Below, one piece after another: positions 20,154 through 32,004 of a stretch of DNA of 64,000 nucleotides. Source of the stretch: Knoxdaviesia capensis (taxonomy: Eukaryota; Ascomycota; Sordariomycetes; Microascales; Gondwanamycetaceae); NCBI GenBank assembly GCA_001510575.1, contig LNGK01000003.1:3797732-3861731 (forward strand), written 5' to 3'. Under the pieces are notes generated by a model. It was not told the DNA's origin and searched no databases. It worked only from the letters and a program-made list of their open reading frames with translations. The position numbers and the translations under genes are program-made. The stretch's first letter is position 1, and every line of letters starts with the position of its first letter.

Positions 20154-23100
20154 ATAGTCCTGGGAAGGCTGGGTGATGCTGCTCCTCTCGACTTCACTCT
20201 CATGTCCTGCCTCCCTACACATTAGTGATAATTACGAACAGTTGAACGAACCCTGAGTCTTGCGGGTCTCCCACAAAAGAACCCGTACAAGCGACCTTAT
20301 GTATCTAATTTTACTTTCTCTTCCTCGTGCTGTTTGCCTGGGGACCAAAGCGCTGAACATGTCAAGTCCGTGTGGTGATATACCGCCCCCCAGTAATAGC
20401 AGCACACCCTGTGAGGTTCTCCTTGAGTAAGAGTGAGCAGTAGTAGTCCGGTATCTTCAGCGGTGGTGCAGGCTTGTAAGGACGGTAAGTGGTGAGGATG
20501 ATTCCCCTCCGCACAAGCCTTCTCGGCGCATGTGTGTCCTGTACAGTACTGTATATGTGGGGATGCGTGCCCGCCAGAGCGGGTTCCTACAGCAGTCGAG
20601 ATTAGGGTGATGTAACGCTGGGGGTCCGAGGGGCCGACGGACGGCCTAGCAACGAGCTCGCTGAGAGCCTTTGAGCAGTGTGCATTGCTGCATGTATTTC
20701 CTTTCTGGCTACGCTCCGGACGCTGTGCATGCCTGGTGTTAGTGGCCGTCTGGTATTGCTCCGGGAGCGCTTCCCTAACGACTGGCACGGAGATTGGGCT
20801 TGGTGGTCGGTGGTGTGCTCTCGCTCGCACACACACTGGATATCCGTGCGGTGTCTCGCTGATATGAGGAGCTTCCCGCAGGTTTAAGAGCAGGTAATCT
20901 CGCGGTGCAGCAGTCTGATGTCACTGTGATGGCCAATCTATCGACGAGAAAGGAAGATTGGCCTTGAGGAGGGGAGGGGAGGCACATTCCTTCGTCGCTG
21001 GTGGCTGGCCTTTCTCTCTCTCTCTCTCCTGAATGAGCTGCTCTGGCTGGTATTGGAAGAAAGAAGGGGGAAAGCAAACCCACGATACGACTTATGATAG
21101 ATTGTGCAAAAGGCTTCATTTCGGATCTGCTCAGCCGAGAGAGACAAGGTATACATGCACCTGTCTGCCGGTGACACTACACGGCCCACAGCTCGCAGCA
21201 ATTTTGCTCTTAATATGCAAGTCCCAGGTATACACTCAGGATGTCGTATAAACGCTGTAGGTCCCACGCCGATCATCACCCCATCTTCCCGGTCTCTCAG
21301 GTGGTGGTGGTTTCTGTTCTCCACTGCATGGCCGGCAGCCGGGCACAAGGAAACAACGCCTGGCCTGTCCGCTTTTTCTTGGTGAGCGGGGATTGTGGTT
21401 GAGCAGGGCCGGGCCTGGTCATATTTGAGAAGACGACGGGGGGGGAGCAGAACAACAGCACGAGCAAAAAAGACCACAGAGCAGCTGCACAAGGGAGCCA
21501 GGAGATGGAGAGAGGGACAGGCTGCTGGTGGCCCACTGGCCAGTTGGGCCATCTCTACGGAGTGCCGAGGCGAGGAAGGATACTGTTGCAACCCTCGGGG
21601 ATATTGAGATGAGCCCCAATTGCGCTGTTTATGCATTGAGTAGGGATGCTGGGGACACCGCCTTCGCCGTCCTGGGCAGTGTTTGGCTGAAAGGCGACGG
21701 TCACGGAAAGCCAGAGAGAAGGGGGGGGAAAACGGTGAGCCGAGCTGCTTCGTGCATGCCGGCGAAGCCAAGGTCAACGGGCTATTCGCCGCCGGCTAGC
21801 GACCGTCAGCGCGATTCTCTGGAGACACTCGGCACGGCATGTCAGCTCGGGATGGGTGTTTTAGTCGGGCGTACGTGCCGCACACCGGGCCTCCTCCGCC
21901 TGCCGCTACTTAATGATTTCTTGAATATAACGGCACTTCCTTCTGCATGACTGCGGCCAGCGGACTGTTTTCTCTCGCCTGCCAAACCCCGTTGTGGCTT
22001 ACCCGGACCGGAAGAGAACAGTGAACGCTTGCTCCAGGGGGGCGTCAGTCTCGACAAATCCTAGGCAATCTTTCTCTGGCTTCCCATACCTTACCGGCAA
22101 AGATAAAAAGGCATCAGGGGAGAGACGGCTTCAGGGGAGGGACAAGGCCTGGAACCAATGAAGTTTGTGAACAGGTCTTGCCGATTGGGTGGGTGGGCCA
22201 CGGCCCATGGCCAAGTAATCCCGGTATCCTCTCGCTCATGAGATCTTCTATGCAGTTTTGCCGGGGGTGATTTTCGGAGATTGGCGGGAACTTGCTCACT
22301 CACCACCACTGACTGAGCATGAGGAAAAAAGCCGGCGAACTTTTTGCCGGTGTTCGTGAATGGTGATACTTGCTCATGGAGTGTTGGGGTCTGGTCTCCT
22401 CCGCACACCATACACTGCTCCTCTTGCTACCGACCTCATGGCTGCTGTACCCTAGGTGTGAACCTCCTCCTTGGCAACACCACCTGGATTGAGGTTCACC
22501 GTCGTCGAGAGGCTCATCGGGAAGACAAACCATATGTACGTCTAGAGATACTCTCATCTTCCACGGTAATGCGTTACGACTCGAGGTTTCGCTGTCATTT
22601 TCAAGAGAGCCACAGCACAGGATCGTCGAAGGTCCTATTCCTCTTCCGGCTTCCATCTTTCTTCGTTTGGGTGAGCAATCCCCCCCAAGATTCCAGATAA
22701 TCCCGGGATCAGCGTGGCCATACCCACTCTTCCAGATGATCGGAGGCTCTCTCCTTTTTTATTTCCTGCCGGCTCCCCGCCGAGCTCACTAAAGGTTGCT
22801 GCCGTACCGTACCCATGGCAAACAAGAAAACAAACACAAACAAAAAAAGAGACACTGACAGTTGGCTCGCTGACGTTCTTCTGCTCTCTCTTTCTTGCTC
22901 TTTCTTTCCCCCGAGGAAACACTGCGGATGGCAGTTGAGGAAAGGAAAAACGGAAGATCTCTCTCGCCTCGTGGTACCGGAGACCTGGGGTTATGATCAC
23001 GGACGACTTTCATATAAACTGATGTGATGCGGGAAGAGGCATTCTGTGCTAGGGGGCCAGAAATGTGCCACGCTCTGCTTTGATAAATGTCTTCCAAGAA

Positions 23101-23530
23101 GAAAACCTGTTCATGAAACATCACTTTAAGAATAGCATTTTCCTGGAGTACACCAAACGCCCTCTGATAATGTATTAGCTTAGGGGGCTAACGATGGAAG
23201 ACCAGACAGATGCTTCTGGCGGACGGCTTGAGATACGGCAAAGTCGGCGTATCTATTCTCCGGCAAGCCACACATGGAAACGAGGGAGTCAAGCTCTGGC
23301 TCTCACATCTCATTCTCGTATTCCTGCCGAAGATGTAGGCCCTGAAATCTTGTGTTCCCAAGTCCGTCAGCAAAAAGAGAAGAAAAAGGAAAACCCTCGG
23401 ATTCAGGTGAGGTGGAGATGAGGCAGCGTGAGAGCACAGGGACGAAAAAAAGGTCCACCCTCAGACGGTTTTCTCGACTTTTGAGCTGTTTGTGTGTGCA
23501 TGCATCCTGGAATCCCGAACGAAAAGAACC

Positions 23531-23568
23531 ACAGAGAGAAAGAGAGACAGAGAGAGAGAGAGAGAGAC
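23531..23568 (+). repeat. Imperfect GA microsatellite
   Basis: Purine run of mostly GA dinucleotides with a few interruptions, in noncoding DNA. Confidence 0.85.
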
Positions 23569-26446
23569 CCGATGCATCGTTCCAGTTGAAGCAGAGACCT
23601 GAAACGCGGAGCCGGGGTGCAGGGGTGTGGGGGAGAGCAACATGGGGTCGGCCGGCCCCAAAGAAGGCGAGTTTGTTTGGAGTAGAGTGAGATTTGCACG
23701 CGGCACTCACACGAGAGGAAACCACTTTATCCCAGAACAGAAATAGCAGCCGTCTGTCACAAAACACCGAAAGTGACACGAACAGCAGCATTTCCTTGCT
23801 GTTACGTTCTCTGGTACGCTGGTCTTGGTAAGTTGTGGGAACGGTGCTGGCTACGGGCAGGTGAGGTTTCAGCTGGGACAGGGTCTGAACCACATTCAGA
23901 GCACGATGTTTGCCTGTCATGCCCAGCAGCGGGAGAAACAACTGCTACCTCACTCTGATGAAGGACAGTGAAGGTGGGAAAGGTTCACTGACCAGATCCT
24001 TCAAGCTTCAGCGTCAGCTTGATCGTCGAGGCATGTTTTGGGCGCTGCTTTCGTTCTTCGACCTGAGAGAGCCTGGAATCCGCTGTCAAACACGGCCATG
24101 GAGAGTGACGCTGACATGCAACCGTCACAGACGGCAGGCCGGCACAAGTATGCACGATACAGAATGCACGAGTATGGCGTACAGTAGAAGAAGGGGGACG
24201 GCCGGATTGTGTGGCCTTCCCGTGCATCTTAAGATTTACGGATGGGGATCTTAAGAGGAGGGGATCTGACCGAGCTAGCAGATCCCCTGATTCCCCTCCT
24301 CCCACCCGGGCTGTGCTGCTTAAAGATGGGATGGAATATGCTCCAGATCGCCTGCGATGATGCGAAGGAGAAAAAAAGAAGCTTATACTGTAGTGCAGCC
24401 GCAGCCGTTGGCCGCCAGTGCTCCTCTCCGCCGAATGTGTAACAGGCCGGGTGGCGCTGGCTGAGCGCATTCCAGCAGCACTCCGCGGCATGTACAGCTT
24501 CCGTCGTGTGGTTTGCACTTGTGGAAAGCTGGATGCCGGAAGAGTGGCGTCGGCTGATCTCGCACTGCACTTGACACTTTCTCTCTCACAAAGCCCGCCT
24601 TGCCCAGACGGGCCAAGTCCAGGGGAACCCGACGAAAGAAAGGGAAAATCCTGCATGTCCCCCTCCCCCCCGATTCCCTGCGAGTGATCGCAGCAGCCGA
24701 ACCCCCCCCAAAGCAAAGCAAAGTCTGGGACTCGGACCTCCAGCCGAGCTGGCAACAAACCAATGAGGACAAGCGCCGCCACACCACCATCCCCACCAGG
24801 GAAGCAAGGGACATGGCAGCAGCAGCAGCACTTAACGAGGCTGTGCATGTTTCAAGCTGGGGCCCGCACACGATCTTTGAGAAAGGGAATCTGTAACTGG
24901 CTAACGATGTTCGCGTGCTCAAGCTTCAGGCCCGCAGTCGAGTTTTACTCCGGTTTTGCGTGTAAGTGCGAACTGGCGATATCGCGTCCCTTCCTCGGTC
25001 TGTCCCCTTCATCGCTCTTTCCCAGTTTTGCAACGCTAGAACGATGTGGAAGAAGAAGCTCTAATTGAAAGAAGAAAAAAGAAGAAAAAAAGCTTCCACA
25101 GCTAAAATAGTGCCCGCCAGACGCCTATTTTTATCCACCGAAAAACCACTTCCTGATAGTCTCCTTCGGTTCTTGATTATCAGATGGAAGCGCCTGAGCG
25201 GGCTGCAAACCCCGTGCTAACGGTGGAGGGTGCGTTTAGAGTCTGGCCCGCTGGAGGAGCTGCTGTATTTTGCTTCGCTTCTAGGGGCGGCGAGGGGGCT
25301 CTTCCGGCCACACATTTGCCGCCTGCCCTTGTGCGCGCGCTACAGCTATTTTGTCTAGAGGACGGAACCCACTGGGCCAGAATATCCTATTGGTGTGTGT
25401 ACTAACAGGTTTCTATTACGGAGATCTGCCGATTTTGATATGCTGGTATTCCGGGGTTTTGCTGGGCCGCCTCAGCCTCCTTCTCGCGGGTTGATGGCAG
25501 CCAACCATCCAGGGCCGCATGTCCTGATTCTCAGACATGTTAATCTGACGGAGAGGAAGTACCCAGAAGCTCGGGGAGAGTAAGCAGCCGCTCCCACACC
25601 CAATCACCCCGCCGCTGCCGGCCTTTGTGCCGCCGGCGGCTCTCTCACTTCGCTTGGTCAGACCTGCCAGCCAACCACTTGCCCCAGTGAGCACCTTGCA
25701 ATCTGAGAAGAGAGGAGTCGGGGCTTTACAGACGTGCTAGTGGACAGAGGCATCAGATGGTTAAAATAGCCTTATTTTAGCGGGAAAACGCAATGAGAAG
25801 GCTGCACTGACCAGCCCAGTCACTGGACAACGTCCAAGCCAGACACCAACAGACCGGCAAAAACCACTTTTCATCTCGCTTTCAGCGCCCGGAGTTGCCC
25901 GAGAACACTTCTTCTACTCACTAACACTGCACTTCCGAGTTTAGGGGAGCCGACTGGACGGAACAAGCACCACAGCGCGGTCTCGGCGCTGGTTGCTTTG
26001 ATCAGACTGAAACATGCGCCGCAGGGAAGAAGCAAAGTTGTAGAACGAGAAGCGAGTATGCAAACCTGCTTCGTAGAGAGGGTTCAGGTTTTAAATTTAC
26101 GTACTGGCCTGGTCTGGGTCGGCGGCTTGTGACTGGAGGCTGGGTGGAAAAGCGAGACAATATCCCCCTTTCTCTTTCTTTTTTTAATCATTTTTTTTCT
26201 TCTTCCAGCCAGAGATGATGCAGGCGCCTGCTTTTGTCTTGCCACCGCCGGCAAAACACGCAAGTAAATAGATACAATACACGCATGAAATGGAGAAAGG
26301 AGAGATGCTGCTGTCTCCAAACGCGTACTCAGTTGTCTGCAGAGTCGGGGAGAAGCTGGGTGCGGAATATGCAGACTGATCGACTTACACATGCTGGACT
26401 CGCATCTTCGCCTCGCTCTCCTGATCTTCCCGCCCCCAAGACCGAC

Positions 26447-26470
26447 ATACTGTACTGTACAGTACTTACA
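26447..26470. repeat. Extended copy of the TACTGTACAGTA palindromic motif
   Basis: Two overlapping TACTGTAC units run into ACAGTACTTACA, making a longer self-complementary stretch. Related copies occur elsewhere in the spacers. Confidence 0.6.
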
Positions 26471-27512
26471 CTATACATGCAGGGCTGTACATGAAGCAAA
26501 TCATCCACAGGGAGAGAGAGCCTGGCGGGCCATATACGGCCAGCCAGACCACCCTCCACGCCACCAGTGTTTCCAGCTACTGCACTTGGCGGCAGAGGAA
26601 GCTCGCCCACGTCTCGATATAGCACGGCTTTCTCATATTTTCTTGTTCCCCGAGCCACCGAGCACAAGGCCAGCTGAGAAGCAGAAAAGAAAAAAAAAGC
26701 AAAAGAGAGAATCCCACAAGAAACCATCGAGGGCCACTGATGCACAAAGACCGCACTGCACTCCCCCCTCGCCGGTGTTTCAATCCTCGGGCCATGTAGC
26801 ACAAGAGGCGCCGTGCGGTCTCTCTCATTCTCGTGTCCCCTTTATTTCCTTCTTGTGTGTTCCTGGGGGACGTCTAGTCACACCCACATGTACAGTACTG
26901 TCTGATGAGGAGGTTCCGGCTGGAGGGCTGCAAGACGCACCAGACGACGCTGGATGGTGGGTATCATCAGTGCTCCGCCTCGTGGTCGGTGGTCGGCGCC
27001 TCGGAGTCTGTGGGACCGAGAGACCTGGGCTCAGAGCAGTCCCGATCATGGCGGTGGAAACTGGTGAGGCTGTCTCATGCACAAGAGAAGCAAGACCACC
27101 GCCACTGACGTCCGGGTAGACGAGCAGATACTGCTGGAATCAAGGTGCTGGTGGTGTTAGTTCTTTGACTCTCCAGACACCTGCTTCGACTAACACGGCG
27201 TCCCAAGACCAGATGTATCCCACATCCGCTGGGGCCACACCCGCCAGCTCCCACGTCCTGGAGGGAGAGTCTCTCTCTTCTCTCTCGCTCTCTTGCCTGG
27301 TCCCCATGCTCTGCTTCCGATTTCTCTCGCTTTCTCCTGGGGTGGTCTCTCGTTTGCATTTCACCGTCCGCAGCCTGGTCCGCTGAGTCCCTTTTCTTAT
27401 TTTATTTTTATTTTTCTTTCTTTTCTCAACGTGCTTCTTCTCCACCCCCTTCCGGCCCTCTCTCGTTCTCTCCCAGGCACCCCTTGCAGCAACCAGGGGG
27501 CCCGCCGGCGGT

Positions 27513-27602
27513 GTAAGTCTTGCTACTGGCACACACACCCTTGCCAGCCCGCACCTATTTTTCTTTTTTGTTTTTGCTCGCGGCATCCGGTTCTCTTCCC
27601 AG
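27513..27602 (+). other. Putative first leader intron of the GPI protein gene
   Basis: Starts with GTAAGT and ends in a strong polypyrimidine acceptor (TTCTCTTCCCAG); 90 bp. It lies in the CT-rich zone upstream of the AUG at 28263, where no coding frame is supported, so a 5' UTR intron is the simplest reading. Confidence 0.4.
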
Positions 27603-27863
27603 GCAAGACAGGCCCTGAAGGTCGTAAATTGCCCTCTTTGCAACCTGAGAGCCTTTGACCCTCTTGGGCAGTGACGGTTTCAGTCTGTGCCCTTTCTGGC
27701 CCTCTGGATGGCAATTCCAAAATCAGGTCTTCTTTCTTGTTCCTTGCTTTCATGGGTAGCTGCAGGTGTGAGTCCCAAGTCTTGCAGTCTGCTGTGTCCA
27801 GCTGGGGGTGTGTGGGCTGGGAGCATGTGTGGTGTGGTCTCGGGCTTTCTGCTGCTTCCGCGT

Positions 27864-27979
27864 GTAAGTCGTCCGTCCACCACAGCCCGCATATAAAACT
27901 ATCGTCTCCCACCGTCTCTTTCTCCAACTTCTTCCTTTTCCTTTCCTTTCTTCCCCGGATCGTTCGTTTTGTGTTGCAG
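27864..27979 (+). other. Putative second leader intron of the GPI protein gene
   Basis: Starts GTAAGT and ends TTGTGTTGCAG, 116 bp, with a long pyrimidine tract before the acceptor. It would contain the TATA-like element at 27892, so this intron and that TATA box are alternative readings (or alternative promoters). Confidence 0.4.
27892..27898 (+). promoter_or_regulatory. TATA-like element upstream of the GPI protein gene
   Basis: TATAAAA lies 371 bp before the AUG and is followed by a very CT-rich stretch typical of strong fungal promoters. It conflicts with the proposed leader intron 27864-27979 unless two promoters are used. Confidence 0.4.
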
Positions 27980-28262
27980 TGATTTTTGGTTTTCTTTACC
28001 TTTTCCTGTCGTTCTTTCTTTTCTTCTTTCTTCATATCTGTCTCTCTCGTTACATACAGACCTTCGCTTCTTCTCAACAAACCTTTTATCACTCGTTCAC
28101 TGGCAGAACGAGTCCTTGTTTTTCAATACATCAAATCATTTTGACAATATCTTGTCTGACCTCTCACTTGAATCTTCTTTTTTCAGTCTATACACTCTTC
28201 TTCATTTTCCCTATATACCACCTTTCTTCTCTCCCCTTCACACATCTTCCTCCCCCCTCACA

Positions 28263-30230
28263 ATGAAGACTTACACCGCTTTGGCCATGGCCGCCATGAT
28301 CGGCGAGTCGGTCGCCACCTTCGGCTGGACTAAGTTCCCCAGCTTCCCCTGCGTGCCCAGCATCCCCAACGTGTGCATTCTCAAGCAGAAGCCCGGCTTT
28401 GACTGGCTGGACCTCACGCCGGGCTCGTTCAACAGCTACAACGGCTTCAGCTGGAGCGGCTGGACGTGCAAGGACAACGGCAACCAGCGCCGCGGCACCG
28501 GCAACCTGCTGGGCCCGCGCACGTCGGGCCGCACCATTGACGCCACGTGCGGGTCGAGCAAGACCAACGCGCCGTCGTTCAACGTGCAGCCCGGCGGCGG
28601 CATTGACAAGTTCTCGCTGTTCACCATCGACCTGTTCGTCGAGTTCGACTGCGACCTGGAGTTCCACTACAACATGCCCGGCGGCAGCACCTGCAAGCAG
28701 CGCGCGTCGTGCTCGTCGCAGGGCACCACCGTGCACAACACCCAGTGCGGTGGTGCTGTCGGCGTCGTCATCGTGTTCCCTAGCCAGCCCAGCAAGCCCA
28801 AGAACACCTGCAAGCTGAACGTCAAGAAGATCCACTTCGACTGCAATGACAAGCCCACCACCACCACCAAGCCCGTGGCCTCGTCGACCTCGACCAGCTC
28901 GGTCAGCACCACCTCCACCTCCACCTCCGTGAGCACCACCTCGACCACCTCGACCACTTCGACCTCGTCCAGCAGCAGCTCCAGCTCGACCTCCAGCAGC
29001 GTGGCCCCGAGCACTACCACCACCACCAGCACCAGCGAGACTCCTACTCCTACTCTGCCGTCGACCACCTTGACCACCTCCACCTCCACCTCGACTTCGG
29101 CCCCGGCCTCGTCCACGGATGTCGTCAGCAGTTCGTCGTCCACCGAGTCTACCTCCACCACCGCCCCGGTTACCACCACGGCCCCCGCCACCACCAGCAC
29201 CTCGGAGTCCAGCTCGTCGCCCAGCGCCGGCACCACCGAGAACTCGCCGCTGACCCCCGACTCGACCACCATCACCACCGAGTTTACCACGCCGTCGCCG
29301 TCCACCTCGGCCGAGACCACCGAGATCACCGAGACCACCACCTACGTGACCACCTTTGACACCACCTCGACCGTCACCACCACCTCGGTGCAGACCATCA
29401 CCTCGTGCGCCCCCACCGTGCCCGACTGCGGCACCAACGGCGTCGTGATCGTTACTACCACCGAGATCGTGCAGACCACCGTGTGCCCCGTGACCGAGAC
29501 CCTGACCACTACCCGCGTCGTCTCCAGCTCCGCCCCGGCCCCCACCGGCGTCGCCACCACCCCGGTAGAGGTCGCCACCACCACCACCACCAGCACCTCC
29601 GCCGGCGTTGAGACCACCCAGCCCGCCCTGCCGTTCCCGGATGTGCTGCCCGGCTGCCTGAACACCTGGATCTTCTCCGTGTCGTGCAAGGACAGCACCG
29701 ACCATGGCTGCTACTGCCTGGACACCGTGTTCATCACCAACATCTACTCGTGCCTGTACGCCTACGGCCAGACCGACACCATAATCCAGGAGGCCGTGGT
29801 GCTGTTCCAGGGCATCTGCGCCCCCTACGTGCCGCAGAACCCGGCCATCATCACCTGCGCCGAGACCGTCACCAACGTCATCACCGTCACCGCCCCGGCC
29901 ACCATCCCCGATGTGCCGTACGTCACCGTCACCGTCACCGCCACGCAGACCCTCCCCGTGGTCATCTCCGGCTCCACCACCTCGACCACCTCCGTCGGCA
30001 CCACCACCGCCACCATCCCGCAGATCGGCTTCGAGACCGACTCCACCGGTGTCGTCGCCCCCGTGCCCATCACCAGCGCCGTCACCCCCGTGGTTGCCCC
30101 CTCGGCGTCGCCCGTGCCCACCACCACCTCCGTCCGCCCCATCGTCCTGCCCGGTGCCGCTCCCCGCTTCGGCGCCAGCTCCGTCATGGCCGCTCTCGTG
30201 GCCGCCGCCGCTCTGGCCCTTGCCCTGTAA
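28263..30230 (+). CDS. GPI-anchored, Ser/Thr-rich cell-surface protein with CFEM-like Cys domain
   Basis: Single exon from the AUG at 28263 (CACAATGA), 655 residues. A secretion signal (about 1-19) is followed by a cysteine-rich globular N-terminal domain (to about 195) with 'GFDWLDLTPGSFNSYNGFSW', then a mucin-like Ser/Thr region (about 198-455) expected to be heavily O-glycosylated. A second Cys-rich module (about 465-525) contains 'LPGCLNTW', 'SVSCKD' and 'GCYCLDTVF'. It recalls the CFEM fold but I count six cysteines, not eight. The protein ends in a small-residue/hydrophobic segment ('SSVMAALVAAAALALAL') that fits a GPI-attachment signal. Likely location is the plasma membrane or cell wall. 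CFEM proteins can bind haem or act in adhesion; neither is shown here. kelA converges on this gene from the other strand. Confidence 0.85.
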   Translation: MKTYTALAMAAMIGESVATFGWTKFPSFPCVPSIPNVCILKQKPGFDWLDLTPGSFNSYNGFSWSGWTCKDNGNQRRGTGNLLGPRTSGRTIDATCGSSKTNAPSFNVQPGGGIDKFSLFTIDLFVEFDCDLEFHYNMPGGSTCKQRASCSSQGTTVHNTQCGGAVGVVIVFPSQPSKPKNTCKLNVKKIHFDCNDKPTTTTKPVASSTSTSSVSTTSTSTSVSTTSTTSTTSTSSSSSSSSTSSSVAPSTTTTTSTSETPTPTLPSTTLTTSTSTSTSAPASSTDVVSSSSSTESTSTTAPVTTTAPATTSTSESSSSPSAGTTENSPLTPDSTTITTEFTTPSPSTSAETTEITETTTYVTTFDTTSTVTTTSVQTITSCAPTVPDCGTNGVVIVTTTEIVQTTVCPVTETLTTTRVVSSSAPAPTGVATTPVEVATTTTTSTSAGVETTQPALPFPDVLPGCLNTWIFSVSCKDSTDHGCYCLDTVFITNIYSCLYAYGQTDTIIQEAVVLFQGICAPYVPQNPAIITCAETVTNVITVTAPATIPDVPYVTVTVTATQTLPVVISGSTTSTTSVGTTTATIPQIGFETDSTGVVAPVPITSAVTPVVAPSASPVPTTTSVRPIVLPGAAPRFGASSVMAALVAAAALALAL

Positions 30231-32004
30231 GCGTAGGGCTCACACCTGCGCTTCTCGGCGACTTTCCTTTGCCTTTTCCTTTTCGTTTTCTCTTTTTTTT
30301 CTGTTTCCTTCTTACCATCTCTGGGTTTGGTAAACCCTTAATAATAATCATCCTGCATATTCTGAAAAACTCCAAAGCCAACACAGCACTCATGTTTCCT
30401 TTTCTCTCACACAAACTTTGCATTCTTACGATCCTTACGATACCTATTTTATTTTATTTTTAAAAAACCATTTCTTCCCCTCACAAAGCCATACCCTTGA
30501 ACATGCATGCATGTATACGCGGAGGTTTTTTTTTCTTTCTGTACATTTTTCGGGAAATCCCTGGTTGGAAACAAGAAACATTGGAATCACTCACACCATT
30601 TTGGGGGTTTTATTGGGATTAGTTTTGCTAGATTCTAAGGCGCTTATTGCTTCTCAATCCGGCTGCAAGATATGAGACTTACATATCTCTTTCTTCATTA
30701 ATTCCTCGATAATACATATACTTCATATAAATAACACGCAGGGCCGAGTACATTCAAAAGTCCCCAATTCTCTTGTGAGCATGTCTGTAAGCAGTTGCAA
30801 CATTGGCACTGGCAATTGAGCATGACATTAGATCTTTAGCACTCGGAGACTTGATTTCCTCTCTCCGCCTGGCATGGGCAGTTCACTTGTTTAAGCGTGC
30901 ACTGCCATGTTTCAGGTGCCAGAGGCATGCCTGAATCTGACACAGGAGAGCAGAAACGCACCAAATGTGCCATTTACAGCGTAGGCACTTCATAGCTGAA
31001 AAAGGTATTAGAACTGTTCTGGACCAGGGGAGACGAAACCAGAAGAATGATGTATCAGCCAGCACACTCGTATTAGCTTGAGCAAAAGGAAACCGGCATC
31101 CAAAAGTTGGGAAGGAAATCTGTATGTGATGAGGCACGAACCACGAAGATGACCAGATCCAAAAGGGCACCAGGTGCAAATGGAGAAAACAGAACGAGCA
31201 GAAAAGGACAGAGTGGAACAGAACGAAAAAGTGCAAAGGAGAACGAACGCCTGCTCTCATCGGCTCATAATGACTGTGCTACTTGAGTGTTGAGGTACTG
31301 ATTAGTGTGTTCTCTACAGGTCCGTTTCCTCCCTCAATGTTCATCGTCACATACATCGAACGCACACTTGAGAAGCGAGACGAAGAAGAAAAACCGACAA
31401 CCCAATTTTCTCATGAGAACCAAAAAACGAAGTATATATAAAACCAACAAATAACCAGCGCGTTTGAGCTCATTGCGAAACCACGGTTTTTGAGGGGATA
31501 TCTAAAAAAGCTGTATTCGTGTATGAACCACATTATCGAATACAGCAGAACAGAACAGGAAAAAAGTAATGACACTTAAAGGCAAGCGCAAACACCAGAG
31601 GCAGCAAAAAAGTACACACGGGAGAAGAAAAAAAAAAGAACGAAATAAACAAGAAAATTATCCTGCACGCATGCAAGAAATACAGGTATGCCTGGTTTCA
31701 AGTGACAATAAGCCGGAGGTGGTGTGGTCATGACCATCGTGCACGAGTAGATGTGAAAACGATGCTGGGAAAGAAAGAAAAAGGAGAGGAAATAGACTGG
31801 TGGTGGTGAGGAGTTATAAAAGAAAAAGGAGTCGGAGGAGAGGGAATGAGTAGAGTTCATGACAAGAGAAAAGAAAGTGTTCATAAAATAAAGATAAATG
31901 ATAACAATGCATGATCGAATGAGGAATAGTACATAGTATAGAGTGGGCGTGGCATGAGAGAAAGGTGAACAGATTGGAGAGAGGAACGAGTGTTAAATCG
32001 GGAT
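30231..32004. other. Convergent intergenic region between the GPI protein gene and kelA
   Basis: The + strand is T-rich at the left (3' UTR of the GPI gene) and A/G-rich at the right (3' UTR of kelA on the - strand). No coding frame with recognisable content is seen. Confidence 0.65.

Larger units (their letters stand above)
20101..28262. other. 8.2-kb gene-poor region ending in the GPI protein leader
   Basis: Frames such as 20938-21777 (-), 23985-24848 (-) and 26391-27119 (+) show no recognisable domain, have mixed low-complexity composition and overlap each other, so I treat the region as noncoding. It contains (TC)n at 21012-21028, an imperfect (GA)n at 23531-23568, and GTACAGTAC-type palindromes at 20539-20555, 26447-26470 and 26889-26902. 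From about 27260 it becomes pyrimidine-rich and holds two intron-like segments, probably leader introns of the next gene. Confidence 0.55.

Noticed and set aside
20938..21777. 279-codon - strand frame after vms1
   Set aside because: No domain, no conserved pattern, and no splice or promoter support.
23985..24848. 287-codon - strand frame in the gene-poor region
   Set aside because: No recognisable domain, mixed Cys/Gly/Ser content, and competing frames on the other strand.
28188..29705. 505-codon Gly-rich frame opposite the GPI protein gene
   Set aside because: Antisense shadow of the Thr/Ser codon repeats (ACC/TCC read as GGT/GGA).
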